From assembly GCF_041008525.1 (NCBI RefSeq), contig NZ_JBFLUG010000032.1, positions 5,716-69,715 on the forward strand: a stretch of 64,000 nucleotides of DNA, written 5' to 3'. Position 1 is the first letter of the stretch. Each line of letters opens with the position of its first letter. Source of the stretch: Parafrankia sp041008525. Lineage in GTDB: Bacteria; Actinomycetota; Actinomycetes; Frankiales; Frankiaceae. The translations under genes and the position numbers were made by a program. Shown piece after piece: positions 25,595 to 34,143 of the stretch. A model generated the notes under the pieces. That model had not been told where the DNA came from. It saw only the letters and a list, made by a program, of their open reading frames with translations, and did not search any database.

Positions 25595-28500
25595 GTGGTT
25601 GTGACCCCGTTCGGCACCGCGACGCTGCGCGCACGCGTCCTCGAGGCGTGGACCGCGTCCCCCAGCCGCTTCCGGGAGGATGCGAACGCCGAGGAGGACG
25701 CTGCCCTCGGCGCGTACCGGGACCGCCTGCTGGTCGAGCTCATCCAGAACGCGGTTGACGCGGCCACCGCCGCCGGGATGCCCGCCAGGGTCCGCGTCAG
25801 CCTGAGCCCCGGGCTGCTGGAGGTCGCGAACACCGGCGCGCCGCTGACCGCGGCCGGGGTGGAGGCGTTGTCGACTCTGCGCGCCTCGGCCAAGCGCGAC
25901 GTCGAGGCCGTCGGGCGGTTCGGTGCCGGCTTCGCCGCCGTGCTCGCGGTGACGGACACGCCATCGATCCTGTCCAGATCTCCCCGGATCGACGGTGGCC
26001 CGGACGCCTGGCGTGGTGTCGGCTGGTCACGAAGCCGCACCGCCGAGCTGGTCCGCGAAACGGACGCGACCGCGCTGCACGGGGAGCTCGACCGGAGGGC
26101 GGGGGCGGTGCCCGTGCTGCGCCTTCCCTTCGATCTCGCCGAAGTCGCCGAAGCCACCAGTCTCATCGACGTCCCGGACGGGCCTGCCGGGTACGACACC
26201 GTGGTCCGGCTGCCGCTGCGGGACGAGGCCGCGCAGGCGACAGCCCGCGCCCTGATCGCCGCCTTCGATCCCACTCTCCCGCTGGTCCTGCGTGGCCTCG
26301 AGGAGATCGTCATCGAGGTGGACGGCGCCACCCGCGTCCACCGCTGCACCTGGGAACCCACCCGTCCGGGCCCGGACGGATCCGATCTCGAGGTAGCCAC
26401 CGTGGACGGCCTGCGGTGGCGCGGGTGCGTGCTCCGCGGCGGCATCCCCGCCGAGCTGCTCGCGGACCGCCCTGTCGAGGAGCGGGGGCGCACGGGGTAC
26501 ACGGCCCGGGCGATGGTTCCGGACGGCGGCTGGCCCGCCGGTGCCCCACAGGTCGTCCGCGCCCCCCAGCCCACCGACGAGGCGGTCGGCATCCCCGCGC
26601 TGATCAGCGTCGATCTGCCGCTGGACCCCTCTCGCCGGCACACCGTCCCCGGCCCGCTGCGGGACTGGCTCACGGACCGTCTCGCCGCGGCCGTGGCCGC
26701 GCTCGCGGTCCATCTCGGCACCGCCGGTTCGGACCCCGGCCCGGATCCGCTCGCGGTTCTGGATCTCGTCCCCACCGGCCTGCCGCGCGGCGAGGTGGAC
26801 GGCCGGCTCCGTGACCGCCTGCTCGCGCTCCTGCCGGAGGCCCCGTTCCTGCCCGGTGGCCGGGTGGGCCGGGACTGCGTCGTCCTGGATCTGGGACCCG
26901 CCACCGACACCGTCACCGCCGTGCTGCGCACCGGCAGCGACGGCCCGGGCACCGCCACCGCCCGGGATGACCGAGCCGGCGATGACGCCAGAGCCGCCCA
27001 CGACGACGGAGCCGGCGAGGACGAGGAGGTCGTCGTCGACGGTCTGCTGCCGGCCGAGTTCGCGGTCCGCCGGCGGCGACCGGCGCTCGACCTGCTCGGC
27101 GTCCGGCGGTTGGACACCAGCGGGGTCGTGGAGGTGCTCCGCGGCGTGCACCGGACGCCGTCATGGTGGGCGGGCCTGTACCCGCTGCTGCTCACCGCAC
27201 CGGATCGGGACGCACTCGGCGCACTGCCCATCCCGGTGGTGGACGTGCCCGACCTCGACGATCTCACGGGTGCCTCGGCCTTCGGGGAGCCCGACCCGGC
27301 CGGCACCGGCCCCGGCCGGGTCACCCCAGGGTCAGGGAGCGGGGAGGACTCGCCGGACGCGACGACGACACCCCCCAGCCGGATGGTGACCGGGCCACGC
27401 GGCGCGCTGCTCCCCACCCCCGAGCTGGACGTCGTCGCCCTCGCCCGCTCGGGCCTGCCACTGCGCGTCGTCCATCCCGATGCCTGCACGGATGCCGCGC
27501 GCGACGCGCTGCGCACGCTGGGTTCGGCGGACGGCACCCCGGCCGGGGTCCTGCGAGACCCCGCGGTGCGGGAGGCCGTCACCCGATCGGACCCCGACGA
27601 CGATCCCGACGAGCTCCACGCACTGGCCACCGGCGTGCTGGCGCTGGTCCGCGGCGCGCTCGCGGCGGGCTTCCATGACGCCGATGGCGACAGCGTTGAC
27701 GGCGTTCGCGACGACGCGGAGCCGGGCGCCCCCGGCGTGGAGCCGGAAGGCTTCGGGCCCGGGCGGGTGAGTGTCCCGTCGTGGCTGTCCGGGCTGCTGC
27801 TCCCCGAACTGGGCGGTGGTTTCGCTCCGGCCGCCGAACTGGTCGTCGCGGACGGGCAGCTCGACCTGCTGCTGGCCGACGACGCCCCGTTCGGGACCCT
27901 CGCCCCCCGCTACGGCGAGGCCTGGCCGGGCGAGGTCCTGGAAGCCGTCGGCGTCCTGCGTACGTTCGGCGTGCTCCGCGCGAGAGATGTCACCCTCGAC
28001 CCCGACGAGCCTGTCCTGCTCGAGCTGGATGACAGCGACACCTGGGTGGAGGAGGTCTACGAGTCCTCCGAACGGGCCACGGGCGGCCCAGGGGCTCCGA
28101 CGCCCCAGGGAGCACCAGCCGTTCCGGGCGCACCGGTGGTTCTCGGGCGGTTCGCGGCCGTCCGTGACCTCGAGCTCGTCGACTCCGGCGCCTGGCCCGA
28201 CGCACTCGCCGAACTGGCGCGCCCACCGCTGCGGGGGGTCGTGCTCGGCCCCGAGCCGTCCTACACCCGCTGGTGGCTGGCACGGCACGCCCTGCTCCCG
28301 ACAGACGACGGTTCGGACACCTGGCTACCGCCACGGGAACTGGTCCTGCCCGGCGCCGACCCTCTCCTCACCGGGCTGTTCGCGCCAGCGGCGCCGTTGC
28401 CCGGGGTGGACGAGGAGTTCCTGCGCCAGCTCGGCTGCCGTCTCACCCTGGATGACGTCCTCACCGACCCCGAGGCCGTGGTCGACCTCCTCGACCGTCT

Positions 28501-29224
28501 GGGCGATGCCGACCGCGAGATCGGCTGGCCCGCGGCGCGGACCCTTTACATGGCGGCGGTCAGCGCCGCCGGGCTGCTGGGGTCCGAACCGGGGGGTGCG
28601 GGCCCGCTACTGGACCCGCCACTGACCGTGCGCACCCCCATCGGGGTGTTCCGTTCCGGCGAGGTCGCGGTGATCGATGCCCCCGACCTGCTGGCCGCGT
28701 TCGACGCGGACGACCCGATCCTGCGGATCCCGCTGGACCGGGCCGCCGAGGCCGCGCATGTGCTCGGGCTGCGGCTGGCGTCCGACCTGGACGAGTTCCG
28801 CGTGCTCGACGGCGACCCGGTGACCCGGACGGTGATGGTCGCCGCGAGCCGGGTCGTGCTCGATCAGCAGGCCGTGCCCGATCAGACCGCCGCGGACGGA
28901 TCCGCCGGCGCGCCCGACACCGGCACCGACACGGATCTGGCAGCCGTCCCCGGCGCCGCCAGGCCGCTGACCGCGACCTACCGCGTGCACCCGCAGCTGT
29001 GGATCAGCGGCCCTGACGGGCAGCGAACCCGGGTGTCCTGGCGGGTGGTCGGCGGCATCGGTGGCGAGATCCATGTCGATGCCCAGGCCGGCACGGACGC
29101 GCTCGCCCGGGCGCTGGCCTGGCAGGCGGGCCAGTGGGAGCGGCGGCACGGCCTCGCCGCGGCCCTGCGCGACCCCGACGGCGCCCAGCTGCGCCAGGCC
29201 GAGGACGACCTCGACGACCGTTGA
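25595..29224 (+). CDS. Large sacsin-N-like GHKL ATP-binding protein
   Basis: 1209 residues. The N-terminal 200 resemble the HSP90/GHKL fold of sacsin: ELIQNAVDAA (48-57) is the N box, VANTGAPLTAAGVE the G1-like motif with Asn in place of the usual Asp, and FGAGFAAVLAV the G2-like loop. The remaining 1000 residues are Ala/Asp/Leu-rich with no recognised domain and several Asp/Gly-rich inserts. Homologues adjoin purF across actinomycetes. The function is unknown; a chaperone-like role is only suggested by the fold. The GTG start at 25595 has only a weak AGGAT site. Confidence 0.82.
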   Translation: MVVTPFGTATLRARVLEAWTASPSRFREDANAEEDAALGAYRDRLLVELIQNAVDAATAAGMPARVRVSLSPGLLEVANTGAPLTAAGVEALSTLRASAKRDVEAVGRFGAGFAAVLAVTDTPSILSRSPRIDGGPDAWRGVGWSRSRTAELVRETDATALHGELDRRAGAVPVLRLPFDLAEVAEATSLIDVPDGPAGYDTVVRLPLRDEAAQATARALIAAFDPTLPLVLRGLEEIVIEVDGATRVHRCTWEPTRPGPDGSDLEVATVDGLRWRGCVLRGGIPAELLADRPVEERGRTGYTARAMVPDGGWPAGAPQVVRAPQPTDEAVGIPALISVDLPLDPSRRHTVPGPLRDWLTDRLAAAVAALAVHLGTAGSDPGPDPLAVLDLVPTGLPRGEVDGRLRDRLLALLPEAPFLPGGRVGRDCVVLDLGPATDTVTAVLRTGSDGPGTATARDDRAGDDARAAHDDGAGEDEEVVVDGLLPAEFAVRRRRPALDLLGVRRLDTSGVVEVLRGVHRTPSWWAGLYPLLLTAPDRDALGALPIPVVDVPDLDDLTGASAFGEPDPAGTGPGRVTPGSGSGEDSPDATTTPPSRMVTGPRGALLPTPELDVVALARSGLPLRVVHPDACTDAARDALRTLGSADGTPAGVLRDPAVREAVTRSDPDDDPDELHALATGVLALVRGALAAGFHDADGDSVDGVRDDAEPGAPGVEPEGFGPGRVSVPSWLSGLLLPELGGGFAPAAELVVADGQLDLLLADDAPFGTLAPRYGEAWPGEVLEAVGVLRTFGVLRARDVTLDPDEPVLLELDDSDTWVEEVYESSERATGGPGAPTPQGAPAVPGAPVVLGRFAAVRDLELVDSGAWPDALAELARPPLRGVVLGPEPSYTRWWLARHALLPTDDGSDTWLPPRELVLPGADPLLTGLFAPAAPLPGVDEEFLRQLGCRLTLDDVLTDPEAVVDLLDRLGDADREIGWPAARTLYMAAVSAAGLLGSEPGGAGPLLDPPLTVRTPIGVFRSGEVAVIDAPDLLAAFDADDPILRIPLDRAAEAAHVLGLRLASDLDEFRVLDGDPVTRTVMVAASRVVLDQQAVPDQTAADGSAGAPDTGTDTDLAAVPGAARPLTATYRVHPQLWISGPDGQRTRVSWRVVGGIGGEIHVDAQAGTDALARALAWQAGQWERRHGLAAALRDPDGAQLRQAEDDLDDR

Positions 29225-29297
29225 CGAGGCACCGGTCTCGGCCAAACGGCAGGCAGCAGGCAGCAGGCGACGGCCGACGGCCGACGGGGTCACGGGA

Positions 29298-29573
29298 TCA
29301 GGCGGCGCCGGGCGGCTCGCCCGCTGCGCGCAGGCGCCGTCGGCGGCGCACCACCACCCACAGACCCAGCAACCCGAGCCCGAAGCCGACCGCTGCCGTC
29401 GCGATCCACCAGAGCCGGCCGTCCGCGCGCAGGTCGTCGGTGAAGGGCAGCATCACCAGCAGGGCGACCAGCCACACCACGGTGCCGACGGCGACCGAGC
29501 GGACGCCGTCATACGGCAGTGGGCGCAGCTCCTCGGGGCGCGGGCTGGCCGCGTCCGGCAGGGGTGTGCTCAT
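29298..29573 (-). CDS. DUF2530 family membrane protein
   Basis: 91 residues. Two membrane helices, GTVVWLVALLVMLPF and WWIATAAVGFGLGLLGLWVVV, are followed by the basic tail VRRRRRLR, as in DUF2530. The start at 29573 gives the usual MSTPLPDAASPRPEELRPLP. It lies convergent to the sacsin-like gene, 73 bases away, as in related genomes. The role is unknown. Confidence 0.85.
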   Translation of the reverse strand: MSTPLPDAASPRPEELRPLPYDGVRSVAVGTVVWLVALLVMLPFTDDLRADGRLWWIATAAVGFGLGLLGLWVVVRRRRRLRAAGEPPGAA

Positions 29574-29651
29574 CACCGGCGACGCTACCGCGCCCACGGT
29601 CCCGACGGGCGGGATCAACGAGTGGGTTCGGCGGGCGGGTTCGGCGGCCGG

Positions 29652-30551
29652 TCAGCTGCTGGTGCCGAGCGGAAGGTCCCCGCGGACGAGCCAGTCGTCG
29701 TATGACTGCCTCGTGACCTCGGCGAGCAGCATGATGTCGTCGACAAAGCGGTCGAGGACCTGCTCGCGCAGGCCGGCTGGGAGCGGCGGCCCCGGGTCCA
29801 GGCGCCGGTGCAGCACCGCCAGCGCCGGAGCCAGGGGGTCGGCGTCCTCCGCGCGCGCCTCGCGCGCCCGGACGCCGTCGGGCCCGAGCACCGCCGGGAC
29901 GAACGTGCAGCCCGGAGCGGCCAGGCTCGCGCCGGTCGACGCCGGGTCGGCCGCGCGGACGAAGGCGCAGATGTCGCGCAGCGCGACCGCCGGCCTGGCG
30001 ACAAGGTCCCGGTAGCGCACAAGCAGCACCTGGCCGGGCGGGAACAGGGTGTGGAGACGCCGCAGCTGGCTGCCGTACCGGCCGTGCTCGGCGTACCGCC
30101 ACCGGCGCTTCCACCCCGCGGCGCGGCGCGCCTCCTCGGCCTCCAGCGCCGCCGCCAGGGTCGGCAGCTGCTCGAGGCCGGCGCTGCGCTGCGCCAGCCA
30201 GTTCGCGTAGGCGCGCTCGACCGGGTCACGGAGGACGACGACCATGCGCAGGTAGGGCAGCAGCTCGTGCATGCGCCGCTGGGCTGGGAAGTCCGCCAGG
30301 TAGTACGGGGTACTCTCGCCCCGGGGCCGCAGGCCGCTGGTGGGGAAGAGCGCCTCGTAGTCCGCCCGGCACCAGACCGGCACATCGGGTTCGGCGCGGC
30401 CCGGACGCGGCGGCCGTTCGCCGGGGGCGAGGAAGAAGCCGGGTTCGGCCGGCTCCGACATCGCCAGCCCGGGATGACGGGCGAGAGCCGAGTGGAGTAT
30501 CCGCGTGCCGGCATCGGGAGCTCCGACCACGACGAAGTCGGGCAGCGCCAC
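29652..30551 (-). CDS. Sulfotransferase-fold protein with degraded PAPS motifs
   Basis: 299 residues of the sulfotransferase family. The 5'-phosphosulfate loop, normally ending KxGTT/S, reads GAPDAGTRIL (10-19), with Asp in place of the catalytic Lys. The 3'-phosphate motif reads LRDPVERAYANW, with Ala where Ser is usual. The rest (AEPGFFLAPGE, ESTPYYL, VRYRDLVARP) is typical. I start at GTG 30551 because GGAGGAGGGG precedes it; ATG 30581 lacks a site. Either the enzyme is inactive, or it uses another donor. Confidence 0.8.
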   Translation of the reverse strand: MALPDFVVVGAPDAGTRILHSALARHPGLAMSEPAEPGFFLAPGERPPRPGRAEPDVPVWCRADYEALFPTSGLRPRGESTPYYLADFPAQRRMHELLPYLRMVVVLRDPVERAYANWLAQRSAGLEQLPTLAAALEAEEARRAAGWKRRWRYAEHGRYGSQLRRLHTLFPPGQVLLVRYRDLVARPAVALRDICAFVRAADPASTGASLAAPGCTFVPAVLGPDGVRAREARAEDADPLAPALAVLHRRLDPGPPLPAGLREQVLDRFVDDIMLLAEVTRQSYDDWLVRGDLPLGTSS

Positions 30552-30593
30552 TGCCGGCCCCTCCTCCCGACCCACGGTCATGCAGAAGCCAAG

Positions 30594-30599
30594 AATATA
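30594..30599 (-). promoter_or_regulatory. -10 element TATATT upstream of the sulfotransferase gene
   Basis: TATATT is near-consensus and stands out in this G/C-rich DNA. The expected start is close to ATG 30581, which favours translation from GTG 30551. No clear -35 was seen. An imperfect hairpin (TCGAC-N7-GTCGA at 30610-30626, within CCGCA/TGCGG) lies just upstream and may terminate the flavin reductase operon. Confidence 0.4.
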
Positions 30600-30699
30600 C
30601 CCGCATTTCTCGACGGATAAAGTCGAAAATACTGCGGGCCACAGCGGTGTTCCACCGGAGCCTGGGCGGTTCGAAGCCGTGGTCCGGCGGCGACGGCCG

Positions 30700-31326
30700 T
30701 CAGCCGGAAACGCGGGGCGTCACCGTCCCGTAGCTGCCGTTGTGGTAGACGAGAGGCGCCGCGGAGGACTCCGCGTCCGACTCGACCCGTGTTTCGACGA
30801 CCTCGGCGATCACCAGGTGGTGGTCGCCGGCGTTCAGCCGCGAGAGGATCCGCGTCCGGAGCCACACCGACGCGTCGACAAGCAGCGGCTCGCCGGTGGG
30901 CAGCGTTCGCCAGCGGGTCGGCTCGGCAAACCGGTCGATACCCGAGGTGGCGAAGCGGGCAGCCAGCCACTCCTGGCCATCGGACAACAGGTGGACCACC
31001 AGGCCCGGCGCCGCCAGCAGGGCCGGCGCGCATGACGAGGTCGCCGACAGGGACAGCGACAGCAGCGGCGGATCTGCCGACAGCGAGGCGACGGACGTCG
31101 CGGTGAAGCCGACGGGCCCCCGCGGCCCGGCCATCGTCACGACGGTGACCCCCGCGGCGTGCCGGCGGAACGCTCTCCGCAGGGCGGCCGGCTCGACCAC
31201 CGCCGCGCTCCGGATGTCCGCCGCCGCCGTTGCTCGCCGGTCGACGACCACTGCCGCACCGCGGTGGTCGGCCACCGCCGCGCCGCGCGCGTCGAAGGCC
31301 TCCACCCCGAGGGTGTCGAGAGTCAC
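30700..31326 (-). CDS. Flavin reductase (DIM6/NTAB, HpaC-like)
   Basis: 208 residues, split-barrel FMN-binding domain: FRRHAAGVTVVTM, GPVGFTATSVASLSADPPLL (FMN loop) and NAGDHHLVIAEV. It supplies reduced flavin to a monooxygenase, or acts as a short flavin oxidoreductase. The first 45 residues are an Ala/Val-rich extension. The GTG start overlaps the stop of the FMN reductase gene upstream (GTGA), so the two are translated together. No oxygenase partner is adjacent. Confidence 0.88.
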   Translation of the reverse strand: MTLDTLGVEAFDARGAAVADHRGAAVVVDRRATAAADIRSAAVVEPAALRRAFRRHAAGVTVVTMAGPRGPVGFTATSVASLSADPPLLSLSLSATSSCAPALLAAPGLVVHLLSDGQEWLAARFATSGIDRFAEPTRWRTLPTGEPLLVDASVWLRTRILSRLNAGDHHLVIAEVVETRVESDAESSAAPLVYHNGSYGTVTPRVSG

Positions 31327-32117
31327 AGTGCTGCCTCCGCCAGGTCCGTACGCAGGACGGCCCGCGGCCCGCCGGGCGCGGCGGACCGCTGCCCGGCTGG
31401 CACGACGGCGTCCGCCCCCGCGTGAGTGATGTGATCAGCCGCGACGCGTGGGAAGTGGTCCGTCGAGCCCACCGCGCCGAGGCCACGGAGAGCGGCGCCT
31501 GCGCGCTGGCGGGCACCCACGTTCCCGAGGACGCCGGCCCGCAGGACGTCGCCGTGGGAGACCACCCAGGAGTCGACGACGATGTCCAGGTCGAGGAGCT
31601 GGTCCTCGACCACGGCGAAGGATCGCGCGGGCACCGTGGCGCCGAGCTCGACGAGTACCGGGCGCAGGTAGAGATCGCCGGCGAAGGAGTGGTCCGGCGC
31701 CGCCGACACCACCAGCGGCACAGCGGTGACGCCGCGCAGCGCCCCGCCCGGCAACAGGTCGAGGAAGACCTTGAGCAGGCCGGTGTAGCTGCCCTTGTAG
31801 ACCGGGGAGGCGACGATCAGCAGGTCCGCGGCGGCCGCGGTGCGGGCCGCGGCGGCGACCTGGCTGTCGTTGTCGAACAGCCGCCGGGCCAGCGGCGCCA
31901 GGTCGATGATCTCGATGCCGGCTACGGGAAGATCGTCCGCGATGCGCTCGGCGAGGTCACGCGCGACACCCAGGGTCCGCGACCCCGTCCTCGGGTTGCC
32001 GCTGATCACCACCAGGCGCGGCAGCTCGCCGGGCAGTGGCGGGGCGACAGGCGAAGGGACGCGAGATACAGAAGCAGACGGTGATGATACCAGCGCGAGT
32101 GGTGATGGCTGGGTCAT
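31323..32117 (-). CDS. NADPH-dependent FMN reductase (SsuE/MsuE-like)
   Basis: 264 residues, flavodoxin-like fold: LVVISGNPRTGSRTLGVA (35-52) is the phosphate-binding loop, LLIVASPVYKGSYTGLLKVF the flavin-contact region, and PDHSFAGDLYLRPVL a typical later segment. The family reduces FMN for sulfonate or other two-component monooxygenases. The C-terminus beyond residue 200 is an unusual extension (Ala/His/Gly-rich). It is the first gene of a two-gene operon with the flavin reductase, and has a strong hairpin in its leader. Confidence 0.88.
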   Translation of the reverse strand: MTQPSPLALVSSPSASVSRVPSPVAPPLPGELPRLVVISGNPRTGSRTLGVARDLAERIADDLPVAGIEIIDLAPLARRLFDNDSQVAAAARTAAAADLLIVASPVYKGSYTGLLKVFLDLLPGGALRGVTAVPLVVSAAPDHSFAGDLYLRPVLVELGATVPARSFAVVEDQLLDLDIVVDSWVVSHGDVLRAGVLGNVGARQRAGAALRGLGAVGSTDHFPRVAADHITHAGADAVVPAGQRSAAPGGPRAVLRTDLAEAAL

Positions 32118-32134
32118 GAATGGCCTTCCAGTCT

Positions 32135-32163
32135 GGTCGGACGCCGCGTCACGGCGTCCGACC
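32135..32163 (-). promoter_or_regulatory. Perfect 11-bp stem-loop just upstream of the FMN reductase gene
   Basis: GGTCGGACGCC-N7-GGCGTCCGACC, ending 17 bases before the ATG and immediately before the GGAAGG ribosome site. As RNA it could mask or attenuate translation; as DNA it is an operator-sized palindrome. Confidence 0.55.
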
Positions 32164-33147
32164 TGGTCTGGCCGCGGATGCGGCCACGAGCCATGGCGGG
32201 TGTCCCGTTCCGGGCCGCGGCGTGCCACCGACCGACCGCGCCGGGCGGCGCCGGGCCGCCGCGCACCCACCGGCCCCGCCGCATCCGACGTCCCGACGTC
32301 CCGACGGCGTGCGGGCATGCGGGGACATGGCCCGGCGGCAGGCCGGCAGGCCACTGTCAGGAACGGCGGGGCGGACGGAGCAGACGGAGCAGACGGAGGC
32401 GCGAGTCCGCGGAGGCGCGGACGGCGGGTGCGCGGGAGATGCGGGCAGTGGGCGGCGGAGACACAGGGCGGACGGAACAGGCGGGGAAACGCGGAACGGA
32501 CAGGAACGCGTGACGAGACCCGCGGCCCGGACTCTCGACCCGGCCCGCTTCAGAAGGCTCCGTCAGCGGTTACAGCGACTACAGCGGCTGCGGGTGGCAC
32601 GGCCGTAGTCGACGCACCGCCGACGTGTGAGCAGCGGGCGGGAGGCGAACAACGAGCGAGGAGACGGCAGCTCCCGACTGCTGGGAAGTAGGTGAGCGGC
32701 CACGTCCAAAACTGTGCGGAGCAGGCCTTTGTTCAGTCAAGCAGTGATAAAGTGAGTCAGATCACACAACAGTGTGGTTGGCGCGGGATCGTCAGGCGTG
32801 TTTCCGTTGGTCCCGTGTTGAAGCCGGCATACCTCGTCACGCGGGGCCATATCGACCTGCTGAGGGTTGCCTCCGCGGCCTGTCCGGCCTTCTGACCACG
32901 CCGGCGGCGTGCTGGCCCGCCCGGTCACCGGCCCGGCCCCGCACCACCGCACCACCACGCATCCCGGGCGCCCGAGGCACCGGCTCCCGCCACCGCGGGT
33001 CCCCGTCCTTCGGCGGCAGAAGCCCAGGGCAGGAGTGGGACAGGGCGACAGTGGGCGCGGCGGTCCCGGCCCGGATCCACGCCACACTCCGGCTGCGGCG
33101 CCACCGCCGCGGAACGTTCCCGACCGACCCGAGCCCGGAGCCGACCC
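32164..33147. other. Gene-poor region, about 1 kb
   Basis: No credible gene on either strand. It includes short direct repeats (ACGGAGCAG near 32372-32394, ACAGCG near 32568-32584) and an A/T-richer patch at 32700-32780 with the inverted repeat CACAC-AACA-GTGTG (32763-32776). A 67-codon frame at 32692-32895 has no family resemblance or ribosome site. The patch may hold the promoters for both flanking units. Confidence 0.45.
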
Positions 33148-33681
33148 GTGAGCGAACTGCACGTCAGCACCGCGGAGGATCTCGCCCCCTCCCCGGCCGA
33201 CATCGATGCCTTCCACCGGCGCCTGCACCACGTGGCGCCCTGGGCCCTCGACGCCGAGACCGCCCAGACCTCGGGCATGCGCCGGCTGGCGGCGGTCAGC
33301 GCACGGACGGTCGGGTCGTCGAAGCTCTGGATGGGGCAGACACACGTGGCGCCGGCGACCGCCTCGGCCAACCACCACCATGGCGGGTCCGAGACCGCGA
33401 TCTACGTGGTGAGCGGCAATCCCGAGTTCGTCTTCCCGGAGGACATCCCCGACGGCGCGGACGGCGGCCCGCCGCGGGAGATCCGCATCCGGACCACTCC
33501 GGGTGACTACATCTTCGTCCCGCCGTGGGTGCCGCACCGCGAGGAGAACCCGGACCCCGACAACGAGGCGCTCGTGGTGATCGCCCGGAGCACCCAGGAC
33601 GCGATCGTCGTCAACCTGCCGGACCTGCGCTGGACCGGATCCGTCCGGACGACCAGCGACGACGTCACCGGCTGCTCGTAG
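33148..33681 (+). CDS. Cupin domain protein
   Basis: 177 residues with one cupin barrel. ANHHHGGSETAIYVVSG (about 74-90) carries the metal-binding His and Glu of motif 1, and PGDYIFVPPWVPHREENP holds motif 2 with its His. The usual Gly-x5-HxH pattern is met by HHHGGSE. The substrate is unknown; such proteins include isomerases and dioxygenases. GGAG lies nine bases before the GTG start. Confidence 0.85.
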   Translation: MSELHVSTAEDLAPSPADIDAFHRRLHHVAPWALDAETAQTSGMRRLAAVSARTVGSSKLWMGQTHVAPATASANHHHGGSETAIYVVSGNPEFVFPEDIPDGADGGPPREIRIRTTPGDYIFVPPWVPHREENPDPDNEALVVIARSTQDAIVVNLPDLRWTGSVRTTSDDVTGCS

Positions 33682-33771
33682 GCCGCCCCCGCGCCCCGAC
33701 ATCCACCGCGCCCTCGACATCCGAGTGCCCCGACATCCGCAGTGCCCGCCCTGATCCGCCTGGAGGCGACC

Positions 33772-34143
33772 GTGGCAGCCCACGCCGGCTTCGTCGAGAG
33801 AACACCTGTAGACAGCGCCGTGGACGTCGACCGGCTGGCCTGGCAGGTCCTCGTCGACGGCCAGCCGATCGACCTGACCTACCTGGAGTTCGAGGTCCTC
33901 GACTACCTCGTGCGCCACCCGGGGCGGGTCCACAGTCGCGAGCAGCTGCTCAGGGAGGTGTGGGGGCAGGACCCCGGCTCCATGAGCGCGTCCGCGCCCC
34001 GCACGGTCGACGTCATGATCACCCGGCTTCGGCGCAAGCTCGGCCGGCGGCACCGGGACAGCATCGAGACGGTCCGTCGGGTCGGTTACCGCTACCGGCC
34101 GGCGGACGAGCCCCGCAGGTCCCATTCGCCCTCGATGCTGTAG
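33772..34143 (+). CDS. Stand-alone OmpR/PhoB-type winged-helix protein
   Basis: 123 residues. It is a trans_reg_C DNA-binding domain: DLTYLEFEVLDYLVRHPGRV, SREQLLREVWG, VDVMITRLRRKLG and VRRVGYRYRP. There is no receiver domain, and the first 30 residues are too short for one. GTG 33772 is chosen because TGGAGG is six bases upstream; GTG 33742 lacks a site. The 3' end overlaps the convergent thpR gene by 52 bp. It begins 90 bases after the cupin gene. Confidence 0.85.
   Translation: MAAHAGFVERTPVDSAVDVDRLAWQVLVDGQPIDLTYLEFEVLDYLVRHPGRVHSREQLLREVWGQDPGSMSASAPRTVDVMITRLRRKLGRRHRDSIETVRRVGYRYRPADEPRRSHSPSML

Noticed and set aside
25507..27630. Long minus-strand frame across the sacsin-like gene
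   Set aside because: Ser/Arg/Thr-rich shadow without motifs; the plus-strand frame has GHKL motifs.
29225..29297. GGCAGCA and CGGCCGA short repeats after the sacsin-like gene
   Set aside because: Too short and imperfect to call more than compositional slippage.
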